Assembly (NCBI RefSeq): GCF_031877795.1
Contig: NC_133971.1
Span: forward strand, 16,826,825-16,890,824
Reading direction: 5' to 3'
DNA: 64,000 bases
Source: Strix aluco
Lineage: Eukaryota; Chordata; Aves; Strigiformes; Strigidae
The position numbers and the translations under genes were made by a program. How positions within the stretch are numbered: position 1 is the first letter of the stretch; every line of letters begins with the position of its first letter. Positions 50,311-64,000 of this stretch are shown one piece after another. The notes under the pieces were generated by a model. The model made no database searches, was not told the origin of the DNA, and worked only from the letters and a program-made list of their open reading frames with translations.

Positions 50311-52364
50311 TCCTTCTCTGTGGCCTTGAGCAAAGCAATCTTATCCGTCTCTTATCTTTACAGAAAGCAAAGGTTATACATTTTGCCTCATGCTTTGATC
50401 ATATCACTCCTCATTTTCAGGAGAGGGTTTGTAGGTAAAAGTAATAGCTTGTTTTAGACCTGTGTTTGGAAAAATTAGATGGACCTTGTTCTTAAACCAT
50501 CACCATACATTGAAGCACTTCCCCATATGCCCCACATATGCCCCAAATGGAGCGTATCTCCATTTGTTTCTCAGTAGGGCAGATACCAGTTCCCATACTT
50601 CTCTTATGGCTCGTCCTGATGCAGCATCTTCTCTTATTCAGCACTAACCTGCTGACTTCTTACTCTGGTCAGTCCATGCTGCTGGTCACTAAGAAATAAA
50701 TCTGTCTGATGAGAAGCCCCCAGCACTGTGCTGATGCTGTCACCTGGCTGAGAGGGAGGTGGTTCACATCCTGCTGGTTCAAAGAGCAGAGACCTGTATT
50801 CAAAATACAGCATGGATAGAAACTTCACACGCAATTACACTTATTTTTAGGACATCTGCAGCTTCCTGGACCACTTCACTGTGATTCTCTTGGGTCTTCT
50901 GGGATGTGAGTGAGCAGGTCTGAGGGAAGTAGGTTAAAGTGAACAGGGATGTTTGCAAGATGCTGTACCTCAGAAAGTGAAATATATAATTAAATACTGA
51001 CATGAAGCTTTCATGAGGCTCCCAGGTGGTGTGTCAACCATTGAATGATAAAAACAAATCCTTAGGTTGTAATAAGGATTGCAATTTAACAAACCATAAA
51101 AACAAAAAAAGCACCCTCATAGCTGTGAGTAAAATTATGTGCAAAGCTTTGCAGAAGAATTCCCCAAATTAACTTTAAAAATTCTGATCTTGGTCTAAAT
51201 GACAAATTCGCTGTTCTGATGTACGGAATCAAGTACAATATGAGGTGGCTGATGCCCAAATGACTTTAAAATTAACTATTCCTTACAAATCTCCATGTTC
51301 CCTGGAGGTTAGGTACGCCCCTTTTTACAGAGAGACAAATTTCACTTAGTGGCTCTTTAGCAAATTACTATCAGAAGGGCTGAAGCTCCAAAGCTTCTGG
51401 CCTTGCCATCCTCAGGTACCTGAGGGGCAGGAGTAGGTGTGGTGGCTTCTTAATCTTCTTCAATTACAAGCCTCAAAGACCCTGACAATAGCAAAGCCTG
51501 GAGTTAGTATCAGTGTGCATGGGGGCATTATACTTAGTGATAACTGGCTGAGGACTCCAAGTTTTGCCTGAAGTTGTAAGTGTCAATTTTGGGGCTTGCA
51601 TATTAAAGAAGAACAAGCAAGCAAGCAGAGGTTGGTGGTTATTTCTGATCCCTTATGCAGCGCTGAGCTCCCATGGAATTTTGAACGCAAAGTGCAAGGA
51701 GCAGGCTTGATCTGCTTGCCAGAGAATGGCACAACAGCAGTGTTGTAGACACTAGGTAAAGTATTTACAGCTTCTCATTGCTGTCCTTGTGTGCACTTTG
51801 TGACACTTGTTCCGCTTTTAACAGTGCTGCTGTGTTTTCAAATGAAACTCCATGTTTTGGTATTTTGAGCTTGATTGCCAACAGCTTAGCCAGATTTCTG
51901 CAAGTTGTTTTTACCTGCTTGGGGAATCAGTTTGACTGAAAGGAACTAGGACAATGAAAACAGACATAGTTTTGAGGGGTTTTTTTTCTTTTCCAGCTTT
52001 GTTCCCTAACTCTCATCAGAGAGATGCTTTGTTCTGTAAGTTCAGTTCGTAAGGGACTTGCTGCCATCGTGTAAACACTATGTGCACTGCTTAAAATGCA
52101 TGAAAGGAAAATGTTTCTTTGATCTTTATTCTATCTGGGCAATATTAGGCATACTCAAATGGGAGGCCTCCACTTCTCCATGTAAATAGTTGGGGTGACA
52201 GAGGAAAGCAGGAGTGCAAACCTTCAAGGGAGAGAAACAGAAAGGTGTAGACTTGTGAATTGAGAGCGTGTCCTGAAGGTTCGATGGGAGAAGGTGAGGG
52301 ACTTTCATAGCTAAGGCTTGTAGTCCAAGAAGTCCTATCCCTGAAAATAAGAGATGATAGTTGG
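50311..52364. other. Spacer, nothing recognised
   Basis: AT-rich non-coding DNA between two LTR-like blocks. No gene or repeat family was recognised. Confidence 0.4.
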
Positions 52365-52999
52365 TGTCCCGATCCAATATCGGGGCGGGTTCTTAAACGA
52401 TCCCAAGAGCGAGATTAAGACACAAATGAGGTCAGATGCTGTATAACCTTGTGAACTTTATTTGCTGTAACAATTAGTTATAGCGATAGGACAGAGAGGA
52501 AAAGAAGGGGGAAGTCAGAATCCCTAAGCAAGAAAAATGGTAGATATGCAGCTAATTACCACCACCACCAGGGATCCAGCGATGTTCCGTTGGCTCGGGC
52601 TCGGTGCAGGTGATGGTTCTCCAAGCTCCGCTGAGGTCCCGGCTCCAAGAACAGGTGTCGAAGAAGGTGCACACCAAGGGAGGAGTACGCAGTCCTTTTA
52701 TTGTCCCAGTTCCCTCGATCTTTCCAAAGAGTCCGCCCATTTTGTGCCAGCCTGCACGTCTTACCCCGATCATGGGGCTCCTGGTCCCATGGTCCTCCAT
52801 GCGCAGATGCCCAGGCGCTCGTGCTGGTCATGCCGGCCCGCATGTCTTCCGCACCCCGATTTAGCTTCGGGCGGATGTCGTGGTTTCATCGGGGACTCTT
52901 CGTCTCCTTCAGAACATACTCCTCCATGGCAACAGGATGTCGAGGCCAGGAAATGGTCGTGGTGCAACAGCAATGTTGAGACAAGCAAAGTCTAACACA
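52365..52999 (-). mobile_element. LTR-like block, probable solo LTR
   Basis: Read on the minus strand, it begins TGTGTTAGACTTTGC and ends TATTGGATCGGGACA, about 635 bp, with AATAAA signals near 52697 and 52457. Flanking bases share only GTT, so the target-site duplication is unproven. No internal coding sequence is attached. Overlapping open frames of 80-150 codons here are LTR sequence, not host genes. Confidence 0.6.
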
Positions 53000-54172
53000 G
53001 TTCCTTACAGTTGGGCTGTCTGACTAACTCCAGCCATGGAGGTGAGCCACCGAATCTGAAATTATACGGGGATTTGTATGCCCGGGCACAGGTACTGCGC
53101 TGTGTCCTCGGTGTGGTAGCTGGAGAATCTCATTTACAAAGACTGTAACTTCTTAAGAAGATAAAGAGCGAGTGACCAAAGGCATTGGGGAACCATTGCA
53201 GTTGATAACTTCCTCCAGGCTTCATCATATTAAGATGACTTATCTATGAATATGTTTTTATATATTATATAAATAGAAGTATGTGTGTGTATACATACAT
53301 ATGCATATGTGTATGAGTTCCTCTTAGTAAGGTTTCTGTATTCCTTGGCATAATTCACATATGAGTAAATATTTCTTCTTTCCAGGGAAATACTTCATCA
53401 GTTGTAGCGCAGAGATAATGATTACTCCACAGTCTAAAGAGCAGAAGGTTGGTGTGGAAGAGACAGCATTCCTAGAGAGGTCTCCCTTTATCTGCTCTTT
53501 TCCTCTATCAGCAACAGAGCTCAACCTTTTCCCTCTATCTCCATTCAACAGCTTCTCTCACAGACTTCCATATCCTCCATTATCGTGACTGGACAAGGTG
53601 GCACACAACTCCAAACCCTCTTAACTTTTCTCAACTCGTTTGCTGTTCCTAACAGGTCCGCGCAACACTACCATCATCTCTGTTGATTTTAACTGTGGTG
53701 GCTGTTTTTGGCTGGGAGGACGCCTTATGGGAAGCAGCTGAACACACCAGGTCTGCAAATGGCACCAGTTCTGTTTTGGAATATTTGAGATGTTCCCTGT
53801 AGCTCCAAATGAGCATATAACTTATGAAAGGGTTGGGAGGCAAAACAAGTTTTTTCTTATCCTTACTGATAGGTGAGATAAGAGTTGTAATGTTGTCCTG
53901 TGAAATGTCAATAGGAAGTTTCCTTTACATTTTAGTAACAGTGTGTCGGTTTTGGAAGTCACTGTCTATGGTAAGGGAGGCACCTGCAGTTAATTTTATC
54001 TGTTCCTGTGTAAATACGGACCTCCTAACGTTCCAACTCACAGTGGGGTCATGGCATTATGTACTGTAATATCTTATTTTATAAATAACACTTTAATTTT
54101 AGTGCTGATTTTAAAACCCTGGCTTTTTTGTTGTTATGGTTTGTTAAATTTCTGAATATCATTTGAAGATTT
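53000..54172. other. Spacer, nothing recognised
   Basis: Non-coding, with an AT-rich TATATA/CATATG tract near 53255-53315. No gene was recognised. Confidence 0.4.
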
Positions 54173-57100
54173 TGTCACCAAGACGGGATAAAAACCTATT
54201 GACAACAATGTGATGTAGATAAGCAGACACTCCTTATTTTCCAGGGATAGAGGTCAGTTCCCCACTACTGCCTTTCGGATTGCAGTCAGGGTTTTTCCTA
54301 AGGAGGGTAAATAATTACACACATCTTGTTTCATTTTACATGCATATTTGGATTCGGTTCCAGAGATTCATATGGCTTCCCATATAGTAATTCATAAGGA
54401 CTAACTGATGTGCCAATTTCTGGTTGTACCCTGATTTGCAACAATGCCAATAGAAGTGTCTGAGGCCACTTTAAATTAGTTTCTTGACATATTTTGCTAA
54501 TTAGCCGGTTTTAGGGTCTGATTTTTTTTTTTCCTACTTTTCCACTGGATTGTGGCCTCCATGGTGTATGTAAATCTTAAGTAATTTCCAGAGTTTTACA
54601 AACACTTTGTACTACGCCAGCAACAAAGTGTGGGCCTCTATCTGAAGAGATCCTAGCAGGGACTCCAGATCCTGGGATTATTTCTCATAGTAACCATTTT
54701 ACTGCTTCTTTTGCCTGAGTGGTATAACAAGGAAAGGCTTCTGGCTATCTTGTAAAGATATCAACCCCCACCAGAATGTATCGATACCCATTTTGTCTAG
54801 GTAACTCTGAAAAGTCTACTTGCTAATAGTCTCCTGGTTCTGTTCCAGATTTGAGTTTACCTATTTGGACCCCTTTATTACTAGATTATTTTTCAAACAC
54901 ACATCACATTCTGCAATTATCATTTTGGCTAATCCTAGCATTTTGACTGATACTACTTGTCTTTTTAAAAGGGTTACCAAAGCCTCTATGCCCCAATGAC
55001 ATTCCTGATGTTTTACCTAAATTATTTTTCTCGTTAGAGGTGGTGCTATTACTTGTCCATTAGATGTCACCCACCATCCAGCTGAATTTTTCCTAGCATT
55101 CAATAATTGCCCCAATTTATCATCTTTTTCTGAATATTTAGGTTCCTCCCTTGGAAGAACTACTCTCTTGGTTGGGATCAGTGCCATTTGTAATGTTATT
55201 TCTTTCACTGCTCTTCTGGCAGTCCTATCTGCTAGGTTATTTCCTCTAATTTCTTTTGTATTCCCAACCTGATGTGCTTTACAGTACATGATTGCCACCT
55301 GAGCTGGTTTCTCAACTGCTTGCAATAATTGCAAAATTTCATCCTGATGTTTAATATTTGATCCCTGGGAGGACAATAATCCTCATTCTTTCCACAAGAC
55401 TCCATAGACGTGTACTACCCCAAAAGCATACTTTGAGTCAGTCCAGATATTTACTTTCTTTTCACTTAATTCAAGAGCTTGGGTGAAAGCAATGAGTTCT
55501 GCCTTTTGAGATGAAGTGGTGCTAGACAATGCATTTGCCTCTATGATCAAGTTGTCTGTTGTTATGGCATATCCAGAGTATCGAACTCCCTGTTCCACAA
55601 AGCTGCTGCCGTCTGTGTATAACTCCCAGTCAGGATCTTCCAATAGTGTCCTTCAAGTCCTCTCGACTGGAGTACACATGTTCAGTGGTAGTCAGGCAGT
55701 CATGCTCCAGCTGCCTTCCTCCTGTGTAGAACTTAGAAAAACTCCAGGGCTTACCAGATTAGTTTTTAAAACTACATCTTCTTGTTCAGTCAGGACCACC
55801 TGGTACTTCATCATTCTGCTCGGGTCAACCAATGTCCCCCCTTTTGTTCTAAACCAGTTATCACCATATGTGGGACATAGACTGTTATTGTTCTTCCCAA
55901 AGTCAGTTTCTGGGCCTCTTGAATAAGCATTACTGTGGCAGCAACTGCTCGAAGGCAAGTAGGCCATCCTTTACTCACAGTATCCAACTGTTTGGAAAAG
56001 TATCCTACTGGTGTTTTTCAACTTCCTATTCTCTGGATCAGCACACCTAGTGCAAGATGTTGTCCTTCATAAACAAACAACTGGAAATCTTTGGTTAAAT
56101 CTGGAAGTCCCAGGGCAGGTGCAGACATTAGAGCTTATTTTAAATCTTTAAAGGTCTGTTTCTGATGTGGGTCCCATATAAAGGAAAAGTTCTTTTGAGT
56201 TTCATACAATGGCTTGGCTATTTGGGCTTTACTTCTGGATACCTTGTCCTTGTTTAGTCCAAAAAGAATTTAAAAGTTCTGTTGTTACCTTTATGCAGGT
56301 GGATCTTTCTTCTGTAGCAATCAGTATGTCATCCACATATTGCAAAAGTAAGTGTCCAGGCTTTGGCTGTGAATCATGCTGTTTCCATACTTTAAATTCC
56401 TTCATCAACTGATTTCCAGAAGTGGTCGGGCTATTTTTTTTTTTGATCCTTGGGGTAGTCTTGTCCATGTCAATTGCATTTTTTGGTTTTTGTCCCGTTT
56501 GAGTAGAAAAATCCACAAAGGCAAACAATTTTCTGCTTCCCTTCTCCAGAGGCATGCAAAAGAAATCATTCTTTGAATCAAGCACTGTAAACCACTGATG
56601 GGTCTCTTTTAATGCTGTCAACAATATATATGGATTTGCCACTATAAAATAAATGGGGAAGTCTTCGGTACCTTTTCATCCAAAGCCAGATTACTAACAC
56701 TCTTGAACAAATGTGTTAGTTTAGATGTCATTTCAAAATATTTTAAAATTCACACACATACAATCACTCAATCTTTCGCTTTGTTCTTCTCGGGCTGCAC
56801 CCCTGGTGGGATAACAGAATCGTGGATCTGAACTCCGCACTCGCTTCATACTTATTTATACGTCTCAAACTCACACAAACATCACCAATTTTTTAATATA
56901 TTTTTTCCAATTTTTTAATACAAAAACACAAATACCAATAAAAACCTATAGCATATAGGTTTTTCCAATACCCAAATTTGTCCAACCTTGCAATAGCTTT
57001 CACTTGTCTTACGGGCAGAGGCCTAGGCTCCCAATCCAAACAGGTACCCTTTGTCCAACCCTGCGCAGCTTTCACCACGTCTGACAGGCAGACTTCCCAA

Positions 57101-57643
57101 ACCAAACAAGAAGTGGCTTACCAATTCCAGGGGATGTTGCAAAGAGCCTTACGGATCGGGGATCGATGGGTATCCCCAAGAATTCCTCGGTGCCAGCTGG
57201 AACCAATCAGGTCCCCGACTCCTCCCGTCTCTTTCAGCAAGGTCCCATCTGGGTTGCCAGAAACTGTCACCAAAATGGGATAAAAACTTATCGACACCAA
57301 TGTGATGTAGATAGGCAGACACTCCTTTATTAACGGCTGGGTGCGTGGGGGAGTCATCTTGCCAACAACACACACCTAACTCATGTAGCATGCTGATTAT
57401 ATTGGATACAGTCATACATATTAATCAAGTTCTCATACATAAACATGCTCATTCCCGTAACTCCTTTTCATATTGCCACCTCTTCCTGGTCATGCACACT
57501 TGAGTCCTGAAATGAGTTGGGGGGCTGCTTTTGTGACCACCATGGACTACTGACTCAAAAGAAAGACCCCCCCAATGTCCTTGACTCAAGGACTTTGGCT
57601 CACATTGCAGTTCTAACATGCTTTGAGGCCCTTTCACATTACA
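54173..57643 (-). mobile_element. Broken class I (gammaretrovirus-like) ERV
   Basis: An old provirus on the minus strand. The right end is an LTR at about 57265-57643 (AATAAA near the end, terminus GGTGACA). The left end keeps only a short LTR-like stretch (54173-54240) that matches it at roughly 90% over about 63 bases. Between them lie pol remnants in order: reverse transcriptase (about 56230-56640), RNase H (about 55380-55640; LYTDGSS motif) and integrase (about 54290-55380; PYELLYGKP motif). Gag and env were not recognised. It is broken many times over; the LTR difference suggests an age of tens of millions of years. The outer right border is approximate. Confidence 0.8.
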
Positions 57644-59105
57644 ACTTTTAAAACACCTGATCTACAGGGCAATAAATCATCCTCAACAGACAGTCTAACA
57701 ATGGTACCTAGTCTAACAGCATAGTTGTATGGTTACTTTAAACTAAATAGAACATCTCTATGACTACTTAAAACATTACACCGCTATCTTTTATAAAAAC
57801 TGATATTTCTGTGAGATTCCATTTAATTGATTAGTCCTAATCATTCCCTACCAAAATCACCAAAAATCATCAACTCAAGTTAATAACAAGTCAGTAACAG
57901 TAGAAATATCACAAATAAGAGAGAAGTTATGGGAGGTGATTGTGGAATTTTTTTGTGTGGCAGGCACTCAAAGTGCAATATTCTGCTCTTACTTCCCACA
58001 CCTGTGGAAGTTGCATTAACATGTAAGCATCTTTCAGGTCTGTGCACTCAGTCTTTCTCTCAGTCTTGTTTTTACATCTTTATTAATTTATTTGTGTTTA
58101 AGGCCAGGTAAGCATTTTGCTCCTGTTCTCAGAGTTTTACTGTAATTATGGAAAACATTTATAAGTGAGCATTTCTCTGTGCTAGCCAGAAGCCTTAAAG
58201 CAGATCACCAGTCTTGGTGGCTGATAGTTCTGTTTGGATGAAGAGACCTTAAATAATTTGTCCTCTGTGCTTTAAACATAAACAGGCTTTTCCCTAGCAG
58301 ATATGGTGTTCATCTTCCCAGTTTTGTTTCTATTTCTCTTTTAACAGGCATGCCTGAAATATATGGAAAGAAACAAATCCTGGTTTCCTTTACTGACTTG
58401 CTGGTGTCCTGCTTCTCCTTTTGATAAAGGAACTTATTTTGTAGGTGGGCAGAAAGACTAGAAAATATTTGACACTACCAGTTGTCATCCTGTTTTCTCA
58501 AGCAGTAGTTAGGGTAAAGAAAAAAAGAGATTGGATTTTACTGTGCTATTAATGGTTTTATGCCTTTTGGGTGAGAGAGGGCTGCTGCAGTTCCTTTATC
58601 TGGAAACAGTTCCTTTGTGAAGATGGAAAAGTGGTAATGCTCTGCTGGTGGTAACACTCTGATGCTTCTGTGGTGTGATTTGAACTTTCCTGTAGTTACT
58701 TCAGCCCCTACTAATACTCTGTGCGGAAAGGCAGCTGTTCCTCTGGAGCCCAATAAATTGCTGCCGCCTTGAATGGTATCAATCTTGAATTGTGAGGCAT
58801 GGAAATAACCTTTGCAAATACGAGGAAAGCAGCACTGTGGTTGAGCGGGGATTAGGCAGAACACTGTTAGTGCATTCAGTAGTGTGTCTGTGTGCTTGCA
58901 TGTGTGAATTGCATTATCAATGATTCTGAGTCTTATCCAAAATGCTTGAGTATTTGGTGTAAAATCAAGAACAGAACATGCACAACAAGGATGCTCGCTG
59001 AAACACCTGAGCTTACTCTGCATCTCTTCCAAAATCAATGTGTCACTCTTTCTTTCCCTAGATATTCCCAAGAATAACTTAAGACTTCTTGTGTGTGTGT
59101 TTCAG
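57644..59105. other. Spacer before the C1-domain exon
   Basis: AT-rich DNA with no recognised repeat. A minus-strand open frame at 58538-59071 (177 codons) has no splice context or family signature. I looked for the first half of the C1 domain (H..C..C) and did not find it. Confidence 0.4.
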
Positions 59106-59173
59106 ATTGTGCAGTGAATGTCCATAAGAACTGCAAGAGTTTACTGGCTGAATGCAGCAGCATCAGACCCAAG
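59106..59173 (+). other. C1-domain exon (Rho-GEF type), orphan
   Basis: A TG-rich/pyrimidine tract ending TTTCAG precedes 68 bases reading CAVNVHKNCKSLLAECSS and ending CCCAAG|GTGGGT. The spacing C-x4-H-x2-C-x6-C is the second half of an atypical C1 zinc-binding domain. The x6 spacing matches C1 domains of the Lbc-type Rho exchange factors (ARHGEF2, AKAP13), whereas PKC-type domains have x7. I cannot assign the gene. No neighbouring exon was found, so it is either one exon of a gene with long introns running through the window or a duplicated fragment. Confidence 0.5.
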
Positions 59174-61080
59174 GTGGGTTTTAAAATTTGTTCTTCTTCA
59201 ATAATAACAGTGGTTGGCATAGAAAGTTTAATTTAGAACAATAATTTCCAGGAGGTGGAAATGTGGCCGGTGGTTGGCAGGCATGGTCCTCTTGTAAGGT
59301 CTGTCAGGGGTGCTGGGGCTGATCAGTCAGGGGGGCTGCAAGCACACGCCATCCACAGGACTGAAAGGATCTCTCTCCTCTTGCTCGGGAGATAGGCCAG
59401 CTTCAAGTTCAGCAGGGAACGGCACACGCACACAGCACTCCCACCCATAGCTGGCCCTAGACATGGGGTGTTTCCAACTGCTGGGTCCCTCTGACCTGTG
59501 TTCCCTTCTGCTGTCGCTAGCAGCCAGGCCTCTGGAACCACCCCCCCGGGTACAGAGTGGGGCTGCGCAGAAAAGGATTTGGAACTCCAAACAGTAGCTC
59601 CTTGGTCCTCCCTTCTCTCCATTTTCTGTGCTTATACATCCCCCTCATCTTCATCAACTCCTCCCTTTCTCTGCCCTTATCTCCTCTCACACAAGGGACC
59701 CACCCCTGGTTGTTGTTCCCCCTTGCTCCCAGGTTTGCTCCATCTGTGAACAGATTTGGTGTTTCAGGTGCTGTTAGCTAGGTCACCTTGGACTTCCATG
59801 GCATTCCTCCTGTGGTTTCCTGGCTACTGCTGTCCCTGCCAGATTCCTCTCCCTAAAATGACCCCATCTCTTCCTTCAATTATCTGTGAACTGCGGCCAT
59901 CTCCCACATCATTCTCCTTAACCGCCTGCAAAATCTGGTGCTGGAAAAGCAGAGTATCCACAGAAGACAAGATGCCTTCTCTCAGGCCGCCTTCTGCCTG
60001 CTCTGAGCAGATCTGGGGCACCACCTCCCGGTCAACTTTCAGAAACCGAAGCGGCCTTGAGTCCAGTTTGGGGCCCAGCCCTGGTGCCTCTGAAGCCATG
60101 CTACACCTCAAGGACCCTGAGAGCAGCTGTTCCGCTTTCAGACAGTGCCTGCCCTGGCATCCTAGGGACCAGGCTGGGTGCTCAGCTGTGTGCCTTATGT
60201 CTATCCACACAAGCCAGGATGCCAGTAGGGAGCTCCCACACCTTTCGTGAGCTTTGAGGCTGCCACTCTTCAAGCCACGGCCTCCAGGGACCCAGCCCTG
60301 CTCAGCAAATGCAACGCAGGTGGCTAGCTCCTGCTTCTCTCCCGTGACTGCCCTGCACTCCAGCATGTGAGCTGCAGAAGGGAGACTGACGAGCTGAGGC
60401 CGATCCAGGATTGACCAAAGCCATGGAGAACGGCATGTGGGGCTGAGAGCAGGAGCAGCCTTCTCTGTTTAGGGTCTGCAGTTGCCTGTCCTCGGCCACG
60501 TGTACCAGGTGCCACAACCACCCTTGTCGGTGCTGGCCCAGAACAGCAATAGAACACACAGAGAGCAAGGACAGGAAGCCTGCCAGAGGGGGTTGCTGGG
60601 GGTGACGTGGCCAGCGTGGACAGTGCTGCCTCTGCTGCATAGCACTTTGTGCAGGAAGGGTGACACTGCTTGGGTCTGCTCGGTTTATTGGGCTCGCACA
60701 TCACTGATTGCCTGCCGCGGCTGTAACCAGATCGGCTCTGTAACACCCAAACGTGCGTACTGCCTGTAGTAGTCATGTTCTCTGGTGTACGTTTGTTGGG
60801 AAGGACCTGGTGGCAAAGGGCTGCAGAGAGCAGGGGTCAGTGAACTCCCCAAAGAGACTGTGGTGCCACACTGGGTTTTCTCCTGCTAGCCGTTGGCAGG
60901 CGGTGCTGGGGGCCGGGTGCTGCTGCCTGTCATGGGGCCTGCACACCCTGTCCCCCAAGCAGAGCATTCAGCCGGGGTCTGTCGGGGGTGTCATTTGCCA
61001 GCTTCTGCCTCCCCTCCTGCTTGGAAACCTCCATGTTGTGCCCCCTGCCTAGAGACCACTGTGCCCAGCCCCCGGAACAA
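59174..61080. other. GC-rich intergenic region upstream of acrosin
   Basis: No recognised exon. The many overlapping open frames reflect GC content and show no conserved motif. Confidence 0.4.
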
Positions 61081-61089
61081 GCGACGCTG

Positions 61090-61126
61090 TGACATCAGCC
61101 TCGTTGCCAAGGGCACCATGGGCAAC
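61090..61126 (+). promoter_or_regulatory. Possible acrosin promoter sites (CRE-like, X-box-like)
   Basis: TGACATCA (61090-61097) is one base from a CRE. GGCACCATGGGCAAC (61112-61126) fits the X-box pattern GTNRCC-N3-RGYAAC with one mismatch. They lie about 85-120 bases upstream of the acrosin ATG, in the same order as the CRE and X-box at the ELL2-like starts. Short motifs like these can occur by chance. Confidence 0.4.
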
Positions 61127-61211
61127 GTGAACCCTGCGGGCACTCTGTCAGCTGGTGCACTGGTGGCAGGGAGCCCTCAGTTCTGGCAGCTGGAACATGC
61201 CGCTGGCAGCA

Positions 61212-63672
<2,461 letters not shown>

Positions 63673-64000
63673 GCAGGACCCAGCTCAAGCTGCAGCGCAC
63701 CATGACCGTCTGCTGGGGCATTGCCTGCTGAACCAAAGGCAGCCTCAGTGTCAAAGGCCTGCTCGGTCCTGACCACGCACACAAACGCTCCAGTTGAGCA
63801 TTCCAGTTCCTGAAATAAAGTTGCCAAGTTTCACAACTAACCATGCTGCAGTCCAATTCAGTCTCCTGTGCAAGGCAAGGACTTCCATGCCTGGCACCTG
63901 CAAAATGAGGCTGCAGGCAGCCAGGTTGGGCACAAAGGGAAAGAGTCACTCAGAAGGGCTGGTCAGAGGGGAAGGGGAGGGTGCAGTGGAAGAAGGGGGC
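63673..64000 (+). terminator. Acrosin 3' UTR and polyadenylation signal
   Basis: AATAAA at 63814-63819 lies about 140 bases after the acrosin stop codon and is the likely polyadenylation signal. The rest, to the window end, is non-coding. Confidence 0.7.

Noticed and set aside
52537-52995. Plus-strand open frame of 152 codons
   Set aside because: It lies antisense within the LTR-like block at 52365-52999.
58538-59071. Minus-strand open frame of 177 codons
   Set aside because: No recognisable family, no splice or promoter context; it overlaps an ordinary spacer.

Overview
The window is vertebrate nuclear DNA, almost certainly from a bird. It has interrupted genes with GT/AG introns, a CR1 retroposon tail, several LTRs with avian-type termini, and the G-rich/C-rich short-period minisatellites common in GC-rich avian microchromosomal introns. 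There are no operons, CRISPR arrays, rRNA or tRNA genes. I cannot name the species.

Layout. (1) 1-7.06 kb is a patchwork: G-rich and C-rich minisatellites, three consecutive but decayed exons of TAF6 (one intron split by a solo LTR), two unidentified exon-like stretches and an ERVL-type LTR fragment. (2) 7.1-47.8 kb is a direct tandem duplication of a 20.36 kb unit; the copies differ by roughly 0.2% (about 40 substitutions by eye). Each copy carries, on the minus strand, a complete ten-exon ELL2-like gene of 547 codons with an open frame and consensus splice sites. It lacks the first ~100 residues of normal ELL2; instead a private 53-bp first exon splices in phase onto the equivalent of the SGASQL exon of ELL2. 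The start lies just downstream of a perfect palindromic CRE and an RFX-type X-box. A 36-bp near-identical sequence lies at the left edge, the junction and the right edge of the array, so the crossover probably ran through it. (3) 47.8-57.7 kb is a repeat graveyard: an LTR abutting the end of the duplication, a CR1 tail, two more LTR-like blocks and a broken class I ERV with pol remnants. (4) 57.7-64 kb holds a lone C1-domain exon of Rho-GEF type and a complete five-exon acrosin gene (ACR, 347 aa, plus strand) with the catalytic triad and a polyadenylation signal.

How it fits together. Acrosin is a sperm acrosomal protease. Its upstream region has a CRE-like site followed by an X-box-like site, the same order as at the ELL2-like starts. 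CREM/CREB and RFX sites are typical of spermatogenic promoters, so I infer that the duplicated ELL2-like gene is a germline (testis) paralogue. It keeps the C-terminal occludin/ELL domain and has lost the N-terminal part of the ELL domain. Orphan gene fragments, recent segmental duplication and dense LTRs would suit a pericentromeric, subtelomeric, W-linked or germline-restricted setting, but the sequence does not decide this. With ~0.2% divergence, a false haplotype duplication in the assembly must also be excluded.
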